The position numbers and the translations under genes were made by a program. DNA of 64,000 bases from positions 62,001 to 126,000 of the forward strand of contig CAMCUD010000006.1 of the NCBI GenBank assembly GCA_945878865.1, written 5' to 3'. Shown here in pieces: positions 24,024-32,503 of this stretch; position 1 is the first letter of the stretch, and the number at the start of each line of letters is the position of its first letter. The DNA is from Bifidobacterium breve. GTDB taxonomy: Bacteria; Actinomycetota; Thermoleophilia; Solirubrobacterales; Solirubrobacteraceae. The notes beneath the pieces are model-generated. The model did not search any database, was not told where the DNA came from, and saw only the letters and a program-made list of their open reading frames with translations.

Positions 24024-25748
24024 TCATCTGCTCGGCGCCGGTTCGGTCGCGATGTGCATCCGCCAGCCACCGTGCTCGGTTATGTCCGCAGCGTCGCCCA
24101 GCGCGCCTGCCTCGCAGATGAACCCCGTGATCTCACTGCCATCCTCGAGCGCCACCCGTCCCAATCCCAGCGGCGCGCCGATCAGCCCGAGCAGCTCACC
24201 GAGCCCGGCCGACGGGATCTCCCACACCTCACACGCGATCGCGGCGCCGTCCTCCGACCGCATCAACCCCGGCCGCGTGCCATCCGGAAGCGCAAAGAAC
24301 CGGTAGACCGGCGCCGTCGACGTCGCTCGCACGAACCGCGCGCCCCGATCGGTCAGCTGCGCGTTCAGCGGCATGCCCGACAGATGCGCCCCGAACACCG
24401 CGAGCTGCACGAGCCCCGGCTCGTCGACACACGCCGGCTCGCCCGCCCAGCACGCCCCCGCGCTCAGCAGCCGGTGGTCATGGAACGCCGGCGCCAGCAG
24501 CGACACCCCGAACGGCAGCCCGTCCGGCCGCGTCGGCGCAGGCACCGCCACCGCCGCGAGATCCATGAGGTTCACGAAGTTGGTAAAGCGTCCGAGCGCT
24601 TCGTTCTCGCCGACCGGGTCGGCGGCCACCGCCGCGTGGGTCGGATGCCCGGGCGTCGTCGGCATGAGCAGCGCGTCCACCGACGACCAGATCGGCGCCG
24701 CCTCCCGTCGCAGCCGCGCGAGCTCATGCGCCGCCGAGAACACATCCACCGCGGACAACGACGCGCCGCCGCGCACGATCCGCGCCACCGTCGGGTCCAG
24801 TCCCTCGGGCTCGGACTCGATGATTTCCAGCAGGTCCGCCGACCGCTCCGCGACCCACGACGCGTAGAGCAGCGGCGCGGCCGCCAGCAGCGGTGACACG
24901 TCCACCGGCACGAGCGTCCAGCGCGACGCCGCGTGCTCCAGCGCCGCGCGCCACGCCGCCTCGGCCTCCGGCTCGGTGAACGACAGCTGGCCCTCCATCG
25001 GGACACCGAGCAGTCCGCGGCGCGGTGACATCGGCACCTCGGCCGGCCGCGACCACGGGTCCGCCTCGTCGTACGACCCCATCACGCCGAGCACGATCGA
25101 CGCGTCCACCGACGTCGACGCGAACACCGAGACGCAGTCCAGCGACGCGCACGCCGGGACCACGCCCCGCGTGGAGATCAGCCCGCGCGTCGGTTTCAAG
25201 CCGACCAGCGCATTGAACGCCGCCGGCACCCGGCCCGAGCCCGCCGTGTCTGTCCCCAGCGAAAACGTCACGAGCCCGAGCGCCACCGCCAGCGCCGACC
25301 CCGAGGACGAGCCGCCGCTGACCCGCGCAGCATCGAACACCGACCCGTCCACGCCATACGGCGACCGCGTCCCAACGAGTCCCGTCGCGAACTGGTCCAT
25401 GTTCGTCTTGCCCACGAGCAGCGCCCCCGCGTCGAGCAGGAGCTGCACCGCGTGCGCGGTCTCAGAAGGCGTGTACGCGTAGCCCGGGCAGCCCGCCGTC
25501 GTCGGCATCCCGGCGACGTCGAAGTTGTCCTTCACCGCGAACGGGACCCCGTAGAGCGGCAGCGACCGGTCGGCGGAATCCAGCGCCGCTGCGGCCGTCA
25601 GCAGGTCGTCATCCGCGACCCGCGTGATCCACACCGGCGCATCCGAGTCGGCGCACCGCGCGATCACCTCCGCGGCGACGTCGGACGGGTCGAGTCGGCC
25701 CGCCCGGTAGTCCTCCAGCAGTCCCTGCACCGTCCACGACTCGCTCAT
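24024..25748 (-). CDS. atzF: allophanate hydrolase
   Basis: A 574-residue enzyme that hydrolyses allophanate to ammonia and CO2. The N-terminal amidase-signature domain (about 1-430) has the catalytic Lys in YGVPFAVKDN, and the cis-Ser and nucleophile Ser in ARVSGGSSSGSA and SLGTDTAGSGRVPAA. The C-terminal domain (about 445-574, LAVFGAHLSGMPLNAQL ... GFICE) is the gamma-glutamylcyclotransferase-like domain of full-length AtzF, which decarboxylates the intermediate. The ATG at 25748 overlaps the upstream carboxyltransferase stop by four bases. It is the last gene of the guanidine-riboswitch operon and the final step of the pathway. Confidence 0.95.
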   Translation of the reverse strand: MSESWTVQGLLEDYRAGRLDPSDVAAEVIARCADSDAPVWITRVADDDLLTAAAALDSADRSLPLYGVPFAVKDNFDVAGMPTTAGCPGYAYTPSETAHAVQLLLDAGALLVGKTNMDQFATGLVGTRSPYGVDGSVFDAARVSGGSSSGSALAVALGLVTFSLGTDTAGSGRVPAAFNALVGLKPTRGLISTRGVVPACASLDCVSVFASTSVDASIVLGVMGSYDEADPWSRPAEVPMSPRRGLLGVPMEGQLSFTEPEAEAAWRAALEHAASRWTLVPVDVSPLLAAAPLLYASWVAERSADLLEIIESEPEGLDPTVARIVRGGASLSAVDVFSAAHELARLRREAAPIWSSVDALLMPTTPGHPTHAAVAADPVGENEALGRFTNFVNLMDLAAVAVPAPTRPDGLPFGVSLLAPAFHDHRLLSAGACWAGEPACVDEPGLVQLAVFGAHLSGMPLNAQLTDRGARFVRATSTAPVYRFFALPDGTRPGLMRSEDGAAIACEVWEIPSAGLGELLGLIGAPLGLGRVALEDGSEITGFICEAGALGDAADITEHGGWRMHIATEPAPSR

Positions 25749-27622
25749 GCACCCTCGCTTCCTGCGGCCGCCGCGGCCCACGAGTCACGCTCCGCCGCGA
25801 ACGCCGCCTCCCGCTTCTCGCGGAAGGCCGCGATCGAGGCGGCATGCGTCTCGAGGAACGCCTCGTGTTCAGCCATCGAGAACGTCACCGGCTCCACGCG
25901 TGGAGCCCATTCACCCGCTGCGCTCAGCACGCGCAGCTCCTCCAGTTCCTCCTCGCTCACCGGCGAGAAGCGGATCTGGTCGAAGTGGTGGAGCAGCGCC
26001 CCGGACTCGACCCCCCAGATCGGGGCCGTGCGCCCGACGAGCTGATAGCCGCCCGGGCCCTCCATCCCGTACACGCACATGAACGCGCCGCCGATGCCCA
26101 CCGCGTTCGGCGGGGTCCACGGCCGCGGCGGCGTGTACTTCGTCGTCACCAGGCGATGCCGGGGATCGATCGGCAGCGCGACCGGCGCGCCGAGGTAGAC
26201 GTCTCCGAGCCCGAGCACGAGGTACGACGCGTCGAAGACGATCCGCCGCACCTCCTCTTCTGAAGCCAGCCCGTTGATCCGCCGGATGAACTCGACGTTG
26301 TCCGGGCACCACGGTGCGTCGGCCCACACCGACGTCATGTACTTCTCGACCGCGAGCTCCGCCTGCGAGTGGCGCCACGCCAGCGGCAGGTGCACGACGC
26401 GCGCGGCGATCGGCTGGTCTTCGGGCGGCGGCAGCTCGGCCTGTACGCGGCGGACCGCCCACAGGAGCGCGGTCGCGGTGATGACCGCCGGGTCGAACTG
26501 CACGTGCAGGGAGCGCACGCCCGGAGTCAGGTCGGTGACCCCGGGGATGCCTGCGTCGACGAGCGCGCCCTGGAGCACGTGCGCGCGTACGCGCGAGCGG
26601 AGGTCGAGCGTGTTGGCGCCGAACTCGACGAGCAGCGCGCGCTCGCCGGCGCGGCGATAGGTCACGGCACCGCCGGTCGCTTCCGCGGAAGCGTCGAGCA
26701 CCGGGTCCGCGTCGCCCGACCCGACCGCGAAGGACGGCGTGACGTCGCGCAGGAGCACCGTGTCGCCCGGCCGCATTTGGCCGAGCATCCACAGGTCGTC
26801 GCGGACGATCTGGCAGAACACCGCGAACCCGCCGAGCGACGGGCCGTCTGGGCCGACGACGACCGCCGACTCGCCGCCGAGCATCACCGAGCCGACGCCG
26901 TACGCCGAGTCGAGGATGTTCGACGGATGCAGTCCCGCGTCGCCGCCATCGGCGCGGGTGAAGTCGGGGATCGGGCCGTCGAGGCGCACGCCGGTGCGGT
27001 CGGAGTGGTGGTGCACGGTCCACTCGCCGTCGAGCAGCTCGGCCAACGACTCCGGCGTGACGATGTCCGGCGAGCCCTGCGGCCCGGTCACCACCCGCAC
27101 CGTCCAGGTGTTCCCCATCGCCGGGCGCTCGACCGACGCCGCTCGCGGGCCGACCTCCGCGCCGCCGATCGGCAGCATCTCCCCGGCCTCGAGCTTGCCG
27201 CCACCGATCTTGCCCGGGGTGAACGAGGCCCGCGAGCCGAGCACGACCGGGTCGTCGATTCCGCCCGCCACGAGCACGTACGCGCGCATGCCGACCCCGC
27301 GGATCGAGCGCAGCCGCAGCTCACCGCCGGCGGGGACCTCGAGCGCCGTCCACTGCGGCACGGGGTGGCCGTCGAGTTCGACGACTAGCGGCGCGCCCGT
27401 GACGGCGACGACCGTGGGGTCGGAGAAGCACAGGCGCGGGCCGGTCACGACGACCTCCAGGCCCGCCGCGCCCTCGGGGTTGCCAACGAGCCGGTTGCCC
27501 AGGCGGAACGACAGGTCGTCCATCGGGCCGGACGGCGGCACGCCGACCTCCCACATGCCGAGCCGGCCGGGCCAGTCCTGCACCGTCGTCAGGGTGCCGG
27601 GTGAGAGCACCTCGATGCTCAC
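25745..27622 (-). CDS. carboxyltransferase module of a urea/guanidine carboxylase, lacking biotin carboxylase and biotin carrier domains
   Basis: A 625-residue protein. Residues 1-295 are the KipA/AHS2-type domain (SIEVLSPGTLTTVQDWPGR, GVPPSGPMDD), residues about 300-480 the KipI/AHS1-type domain (YRRAGERALLVEFG ... LTPGVRSLHVQFDP), and residues about 490-600 the extension specific to urea-type carboxylases (WCPDNVEFIRRINGL, GLGDVYLGAP, YTPPRPWTPPNAVGIGG). Full carboxylases are about 1200 residues, with an N-terminal biotin carboxylase and a C-terminal carrier with an MKM motif; both are absent. The protein ends at RDSWAAAAAGSEGA, where the carrier would begin. Start GTG 27622 overlaps the upstream stop (GTGA). 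Confidence 0.88.
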   Translation of the reverse strand: MSIEVLSPGTLTTVQDWPGRLGMWEVGVPPSGPMDDLSFRLGNRLVGNPEGAAGLEVVVTGPRLCFSDPTVVAVTGAPLVVELDGHPVPQWTALEVPAGGELRLRSIRGVGMRAYVLVAGGIDDPVVLGSRASFTPGKIGGGKLEAGEMLPIGGAEVGPRAASVERPAMGNTWTVRVVTGPQGSPDIVTPESLAELLDGEWTVHHHSDRTGVRLDGPIPDFTRADGGDAGLHPSNILDSAYGVGSVMLGGESAVVVGPDGPSLGGFAVFCQIVRDDLWMLGQMRPGDTVLLRDVTPSFAVGSGDADPVLDASAEATGGAVTYRRAGERALLVEFGANTLDLRSRVRAHVLQGALVDAGIPGVTDLTPGVRSLHVQFDPAVITATALLWAVRRVQAELPPPEDQPIAARVVHLPLAWRHSQAELAVEKYMTSVWADAPWCPDNVEFIRRINGLASEEEVRRIVFDASYLVLGLGDVYLGAPVALPIDPRHRLVTTKYTPPRPWTPPNAVGIGGAFMCVYGMEGPGGYQLVGRTAPIWGVESGALLHHFDQIRFSPVSEEELEELRVLSAAGEWAPRVEPVTFSMAEHEAFLETHAASIAAFREKREAAFAAERDSWAAAAAGSEGA

Positions 27623-28266
27623 ACGGGGCTCCAGATGATCATCCGCACCGGCGTCGGGTCGTAGCCATTGCACGGGTTGTTCAGCTGCGGGCAGTTGCTG
27701 ACCATCACGACGGTGTCGCGGTCGGCGCGCAGCTGCACGTACTTGCCGGGCGCGCTGATGCCGTCCTCGAAGGTCAGCCCGCCCTCCGGGGTCAGCGGCA
27801 CGTTCATGAAGAAGTTCACGTTGTGCGTGAGGTCGCGCTTCTCCAGCCCGCGGCCCCACCGAAGCGCCTCGAGCAGGAACGTCTGGCGGCACGCGTGCAT
27901 GTGCCGCGTGTGCTCGCCGTAGCGCACGACGTTGGACTCCTGCGAGCAGGCGCCGCCGAGCGTGTCGTGGCGGCCGCACGTGTCCTCGACGATCGTCACG
28001 AGCGGCTGGCCGTCGAGCGCGAGGAGCCGCGAGCCGGTCGTGAGGTACGCATTGCGCTGCTCGCGCAGCGTGTCGACGGCCGAATAGCGGTTGGCGTAGT
28101 CGTGCGCGTCGAAGAACAGCGTGTCGATCGCCTGGTTGCCGTGCAGGTCGACCATGCGCAGGATCTCGCCGGCCTTCAGCTTGTGCGTCCAGCCGTCGCC
28201 GGCGGGGATGTCGGTGACGAGCCGCGCGGCGGCGGGGTCGAGCCCGAGAGAAGAGGTGACGCTCAT
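27619..28266 (-). CDS. DUF1989 protein, carboxyguanidine deiminase subunit (urea carboxylase-associated protein)
   Basis: A 215-residue DUF1989 protein. Members next to urea-type carboxylases were called urea carboxylase-associated proteins and are now known as the CgdA/CgdB subunits that deiminate carboxyguanidine to allophanate. Visible family patterns are LKAGEILRMVDLHGNQAIDTL, NRYSAVDTL, DTCGRHDTLGGACS and NFFMNVPLTPEGGLTFEDG. The cysteine- and histidine-rich centre could bind a metal. I cannot say from sequence which of the two subunits this is. The start ATG 28266 overlaps the stop of its partner gene, and its own stop overlaps the carboxyltransferase start. Confidence 0.88.
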   Translation of the reverse strand: MSVTSSLGLDPAAARLVTDIPAGDGWTHKLKAGEILRMVDLHGNQAIDTLFFDAHDYANRYSAVDTLREQRNAYLTTGSRLLALDGQPLVTIVEDTCGRHDTLGGACSQESNVVRYGEHTRHMHACRQTFLLEALRWGRGLEKRDLTHNVNFFMNVPLTPEGGLTFEDGISAPGKYVQLRADRDTVVMVSNCPQLNNPCNGYDPTPVRMIIWSPV

Positions 28267-28973
28267 GCCAGGACGGCCTCCGAATTGATGAAGCCCCGCT
28301 CGTTCTCCGGGCACGCCAGCCGCACGACGTCATCGGCCGCCGCGACCGGCGCCGCCTCCACCCGCACCCCCACCGGCTTGGGCGCCCACGCCTCCGCCGT
28401 GTCGAGCGGATGCGGGATCGAGCACAGCAGCACGAGCGTGTCGAGCTCGAAGCGCAACGTGACGTGATCGCCCGCCGCCGAGTTCCCGGCGACGAACGAC
28501 AGCTCACCCTCCGGCCCGACCGCGACCTTCGTGAAGAAGTTGATGTTGCCGACGAGGTCGCGGCGGTCCATCCCGTGCTTGGCCAGCTCGACGAGCAGCT
28601 GGTCGCGCGCACCGGGCCGCCAGTCGTTGCGCGCCTCCTGGTACGAGGCGTGGCCCCAGTTCGCGTCGACGATCGCCTGCGTTGCGTGGCCCGTGATCGT
28701 GTCGTGCCAGCCGACCGAGTCGGACACCACCGAGGCGAGCACCCGCCCCATGTCGCTGTACAGCGCGACCCCGGAGGTGATGCGCGAGATGTGCTGCGCC
28801 TTCAGCGTGTCGGGCATGCAGTACCGCTCACGCGTGTCGCCGTCGCGGTAGAGCAGGCACGCGACGTTCGCGCCGCCTTCGATGTCGGTGAGGGTGAGCG
28901 TCGTGCCCCGGCGGCAGACGCGGGACAGCGTCGCCGCCGGCGGCAGCACGGCGTCGAGGATCGGTTCCGTCAC
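28263..28973 (-). CDS. DUF1989 protein, carboxyguanidine deiminase subunit (urea carboxylase-associated protein)
   Basis: A 236-residue DUF1989 protein, paralogue of the next gene and probably its heteromeric partner in carboxyguanidine deimination. Family patterns include RRGTTLTLTDIEGGANVACLL, KAQHISRITSG, DSVGWHDTITGH and NINFFTKVAVGPEGELSFV. The start is GTG 28973, preceded at six bases by a perfect AGGAGG. It lies 13 bases after the permease stop. The tandem DUF1989 pair is diagnostic for guanidine rather than simple urea assimilation. Confidence 0.88.
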   Translation of the reverse strand: MTEPILDAVLPPAATLSRVCRRGTTLTLTDIEGGANVACLLYRDGDTRERYCMPDTLKAQHISRITSGVALYSDMGRVLASVVSDSVGWHDTITGHATQAIVDANWGHASYQEARNDWRPGARDQLLVELAKHGMDRRDLVGNINFFTKVAVGPEGELSFVAGNSAAGDHVTLRFELDTLVLLCSIPHPLDTAEAWAPKPVGVRVEAAPVAAADDVVRLACPENERGFINSEAVLA

Positions 28974-28986
28974 GTGATGCCTCCTG

Positions 28987-29988
28987 TCAGACGGTGCGGA
29001 TGCGGGGGTCGGCCCACGCCTGGGCGAGATCGACGAGGAAGTTGAGGAACACGTACGTCGCGCCCAGCAGGAGCGTGGCGCCGCAGATCGCGGGGAAGTC
29101 CGAGTAGGCGATCGACTGGTCGATGTAGAGCCCGATCCCCGGCCACGCGAAGATCCGCTCGACCACGACGATGCTGCCGAGCATGAGGCCGACCTGCAGG
29201 CCGCCCATCGTCAGCGCCGGGCCCGACGCGTTGCGCAGCGCGTGCTTGAGCAGGACGGTCCGCTCCTTCAGCCCCTTTGCGCGGGCGGTGCGGACGTAGT
29301 CCTCCTTCTGCACCGCGTCGAGCGACGTCGCCAGTGTCCGGGCGATCGCCAGCGTCGGCAGCAGCGCGAGCGTGATCGCCGGCAGCAGCAGGTGCTGGAG
29401 CGCGTCGATCGTCAGGTCGGGTGTGCCGTTGAGGATCGAGTCGATGACGAGGAAGTTCGTCGGGCCATCGGGGACGACGAAGTTGTCGCCCACGCGGCCG
29501 GACGCCGGCAGCCAGCCCAGCCACGAGTAGAAGACGACGATGAGTAGCAAGCCGGTGAGGAACGCGGGGATCGACGCGCCGCCGATGAGCAGCAGCCTGA
29601 TCCCCTTGCCCGCGCGCCCGCCACCGGCGAGCAGGAGCCCGAGCCCGAGCCCGCCGATCGCCGCCAGGAACATCGCGGCGAAGGCGAGCTCGAACGTCGC
29701 CGGGGCGAATGCGCGGAGGTCCTCCACGACCTCGTTGCGGGTGCGCAGCGAGCTCTGCAGGTCCCCCTGCGCGAGCCGCCCCATGTAGTCGGCGAACTGC
29801 GCGGGCAGCGGCTGGTCGTAGCCCAGCTCGTGCCGCTTGGCCTCCACGGCCTCCTTGGACGCGCTGGCGCCCACCATCGCCCGAGCCGGATCCGACGGGA
29901 TCACGGCCTGCAGGACGAACACGATCACCGCGAGGCCGAAGAGCACGGCCAGCATCGCGGCGAACCGGCGGAGCACCAGCGCGGCCAT
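28987..29988 (-). CDS. ABC transporter permease, dipeptide/oligopeptide (DppB) type
   Basis: A 333-residue membrane protein with six predicted helices. The N-terminus LRRFAAMLAVLFGLAVIVFVL, the FDLGQPLP-like 'LGYDQPLPAQFADYMGRLAQGD', and the cytoplasmic EAA loop LDAVQKEDYVRTARAKGL are hallmarks of DppB-type permeases. With the DppC-type partner at 31547-32503 it should form the channel of the importer in this operon. This is unusual, because guanidine-riboswitch operons more often carry nitrate/taurine-type or SMR transporters. Confidence 0.93.
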   Translation of the reverse strand: MAALVLRRFAAMLAVLFGLAVIVFVLQAVIPSDPARAMVGASASKEAVEAKRHELGYDQPLPAQFADYMGRLAQGDLQSSLRTRNEVVEDLRAFAPATFELAFAAMFLAAIGGLGLGLLLAGGGRAGKGIRLLLIGGASIPAFLTGLLLIVVFYSWLGWLPASGRVGDNFVVPDGPTNFLVIDSILNGTPDLTIDALQHLLLPAITLALLPTLAIARTLATSLDAVQKEDYVRTARAKGLKERTVLLKHALRNASGPALTMGGLQVGLMLGSIVVVERIFAWPGIGLYIDQSIAYSDFPAICGATLLLGATYVFLNFLVDLAQAWADPRIRTV

Positions 29989-29990
29989 GA

Positions 29991-31550
29991 CTAGTTCCCC
30001 CGCTTGACGGCCGCGAGGTCGATGAGCCAGGGGTAGGCCGGCGTGTTCTGCACGTTGCCGAGCGAGTTGCTCATCACGAACACGTTCTTGACGTCACCCA
30101 GCAGGAAGAACTGGTTGTCGTCGATGACCTCCTGGGCGACCTGCTTGTACAGGGCGTTCGCCTTGTCGTCGGGGGCGCTGAGCGCCTCGTCGAGGTTGGC
30201 GTCGATCTGCTTGTTCTGCGCGCCCAGGAAGTTCAGACCGCCGGTCGAGTAGAACATGATCCGCGCCCACAGATCGGGGTGCGCGCCGTCCGGCGTGTTG
30301 GTCATCAGCAGCAGGTCCGGGGCGTCCTTGAGGTTCTCGATGTAGCCGTAGACCTGCGGGAGCTGGACCTCCTTGATCGTCACGTCGTAGCCGGCCGTCT
30401 TCAGCTGGGCCTGGAGCAGCTCGCCGACGCGGCGCTGGACGCCGGACTCGTCAGCGGAGTAGCCGAGCGTGATCTTCTTCGTCTTGGCCTTGTCCGCCGC
30501 GGCCTTCGCCTTCGCGGTGTCGACCTTGTACGGGAGCGCCGGCTCACCGGGCAGCAGGCCGGGCGGGTACACGCCCTTCGCCGGCTCGGCGGTGTCCGAG
30601 TAGCCCTGCTCGACGAGCTGGTCGATGTCGATCGTCGAGCCGAGGCCCGCGCGGACCGCCGGGTCGTTGAACGGCGCCTTGTTCGAGTTGACGTAGAGGA
30701 TCAGCCGCAGCAGCGAGTCCTGCTTGTCGACCGTGATGTTGTCCGGCAGCGACTCCAGCTCGGAGGCCGGGAAGCCGTGGAGGATCGCGTCGAAGTCGCC
30801 CTTCTCGAGCTTCAGGCGCTGCGTGCCCATGTCCGGCGTGATCGAGATGACGACCTTCTGGAAGTTCGCGGGCGTGCCCCAGTAGTCGTCGTTGCGCGTG
30901 AGCACGTACGAGCTGCCGCGCTTGAACGAGGTGAGCTTGTACGGGCCGGTGCCGTCGCCGTGAGTCTGCAGCCACGTCTGGCCGTAGTCCTTGCCGGCGT
31001 TCTCCTTGATCGCCTCCGGGCCGATGACCTTCGGGCCCCAGCTCGACGCCATGTAGTGCAGGAACGGCTGGACCTTCGACTTCAGCGTGATGGTCAGCTC
31101 GTTGCCGTCGCACGTCATCGACTTGACGTCCTTGAGCATGTACGCCGGCGCCTGGTCGACGTCGAGGCGGCGCTGGAACGCGGCCTTGACGGAGTTGCAG
31201 GTCATCTTCGACCCGTCGTGGAACGTCACCCCGTCCTGCAGCGTGAACGTGTAGGTCAGTCCGTCGCTTGAGACCTTCCAGGACTTCGCGAGGTTCGGCG
31301 CGAGCTCGAGCGTGCCCTCCTTGTACTTCAGGAGGCCCTCGTACTGGTTGAGGATCACCGCGTTGCCCTCGATGTCGTAGAAGACGTCGGGGTCGGGCAC
31401 GGACATGTCGGCGAGGTACGGGATGCGCAGCGTCTGCGTGTCGCCGCTCGCGGTGGTGGACGAAGCGTCCTTCTGCGCCGAGCCGCAGCCGACCGCGCCG
31501 AGCGCGCCGACCGCCAGCACGCCCAGCAGCGTGAGGGTCCTACGGGTCAT
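29991..31550 (-). CDS. ABC transporter substrate-binding lipoprotein, family 5 (DppA/OppA type)
   Basis: A 519-residue binding protein. The signal peptide ends in the lipobox GAVGC (Cys 22), so it is a lipid-anchored receptor. The family-5 fold is visible from SVPDPDVFYDIEGNAVILNQYEGLL through LAKSWKVSSDGLTYTFTLQDGVTFHDG and TGPYKLTSFKRGSSYVLTRNDDYWG to the C-terminal lobe. This family binds peptides, nickel, opines and various amine compounds. In this operon the ligand is likely a guanidino compound, which is an inference from the riboswitch and the degradation genes. Start ATG 31550 overlaps the upstream permease stop. Confidence 0.92.
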   Translation of the reverse strand: MTRRTLTLLGVLAVGALGAVGCGSAQKDASSTTASGDTQTLRIPYLADMSVPDPDVFYDIEGNAVILNQYEGLLKYKEGTLELAPNLAKSWKVSSDGLTYTFTLQDGVTFHDGSKMTCNSVKAAFQRRLDVDQAPAYMLKDVKSMTCDGNELTITLKSKVQPFLHYMASSWGPKVIGPEAIKENAGKDYGQTWLQTHGDGTGPYKLTSFKRGSSYVLTRNDDYWGTPANFQKVVISITPDMGTQRLKLEKGDFDAILHGFPASELESLPDNITVDKQDSLLRLILYVNSNKAPFNDPAVRAGLGSTIDIDQLVEQGYSDTAEPAKGVYPPGLLPGEPALPYKVDTAKAKAAADKAKTKKITLGYSADESGVQRRVGELLQAQLKTAGYDVTIKEVQLPQVYGYIENLKDAPDLLLMTNTPDGAHPDLWARIMFYSTGGLNFLGAQNKQIDANLDEALSAPDDKANALYKQVAQEVIDDNQFFLLGDVKNVFVMSNSLGNVQNTPAYPWLIDLAAVKRGN

Positions 31551-32503
31551 CGAGTGGTCCTTTGGTCGAGCCGGCGATTGATGGAGTCGCCGAGGAGGTT
31601 TGCCGCGAGCGCCAGGAGGGCGACCGCGGCGGCCGGGGCGATCGGCACCCAGGGGTGGCCGAAGAGGTACTGCAGGCCGCGCGCGCTCATGGCCCCGAGC
31701 TCGGGCGCGGGCGGCGGAGCGCCGAGGCCGATGAACGACAGGCCGGCCAGGGCGAGGATGAGGTTTCCGACGTCGAGCGACATCGTCACGATCACGGGCG
31801 CCATCGCGCCGGGCAGGAGGTGCTTGAGGACGAGCCGCGTGCGGCTCACGCCCGCGAGCCTCGCCGCCTCGGTGTGCGGGCGGGCGGCCAGCGCGCGGAC
31901 CTCGCCGCGCACGATGCGCGCGTACCAGGGCCACCACACGATGCTCAGGGCGATGAGCGTGTTGCGCAGGCTCGGGCCCATCGCCGCGACGACGGCAATC
32001 GCGAGGACCGGCGCGGGGAGCGAGAGGAACAGGTCCGTGATGCGCATGAGGACCATGTCGAGCTTCCCGCCGAACGCGCCGGCGACGGCGCCGATGAGGC
32101 CGCCGATGATCGTCCCGAGGAAGATCACGCCCAGCGCGCTGAACCAGGAGACGCGCATGCCGATGAGCACGCGGCTGAAGACGTCGCGGCCGATCTCGTC
32201 CGTGCCGAACCACGCGCCGGACGTCGGCGCGTGCAGCGCTCCCGCGGAGGTGACGTCCGTGCTGCCGTAGGGGGCGAACACCGGCGCGACGAGGATGACG
32301 AACGACAGGACGAAGAACGGGATCAGCGCGTGCCACACGGTGTCGCCCGACAGGGCGCCGGGGGTGATCGGGCGGCGGCCGCGCCACAGCTTCGAGGTCG
32401 CGCCGGGAACCTTCGCGGCGGCGGGCGCGCCGGGGCCTTCGACCGGCAGGGCGCCTTCGGTCAGGCCGGTCGTGGGCGGCGCGTCGGGCGTGACGGTGCT
32501 CAT
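31547..32503 (-). CDS. ABC transporter permease, dipeptide/oligopeptide (DppC) type
   Basis: A 318-residue membrane protein. A long proline-rich cytoplasmic N-terminus (about 50 residues) precedes the OppC-type region WHALIPFFVLSFVILVAPVF, then FGTDEIGRDVFSRVLIGMRVS and the EAA loop RGEVRALAARPHTEAARLAGVS. About six helices are predicted. It partners the DppB-type permease. Both ends overlap neighbouring genes by four bases, so the transporter genes form one coupled run. Confidence 0.93.
   Translation of the reverse strand: MSTVTPDAPPTTGLTEGALPVEGPGAPAAAKVPGATSKLWRGRRPITPGALSGDTVWHALIPFFVLSFVILVAPVFAPYGSTDVTSAGALHAPTSGAWFGTDEIGRDVFSRVLIGMRVSWFSALGVIFLGTIIGGLIGAVAGAFGGKLDMVLMRITDLFLSLPAPVLAIAVVAAMGPSLRNTLIALSIVWWPWYARIVRGEVRALAARPHTEAARLAGVSRTRLVLKHLLPGAMAPVIVTMSLDVGNLILALAGLSFIGLGAPPPAPELGAMSARGLQYLFGHPWVPIAPAAAVALLALAANLLGDSINRRLDQRTTR

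Noticed and set aside
25745-27622. 5-oxoprolinase subunits PxpB/PxpC (KipI/KipA)
   Set aside because: The domain order, the roughly 110-residue urea-carboxylase extension and the DUF1989 and allophanate hydrolase neighbours fit a urea/guanidine carboxylase part, and no PxpA gene is present.
25745-28612. A single 955-residue reading frame spanning the carboxyltransferase and upstream genes
   Set aside because: Its first third is a shifted, arginine-rich reading of the two DUF1989 genes; the real protein starts at GTG 27622, which overlaps the upstream stop.
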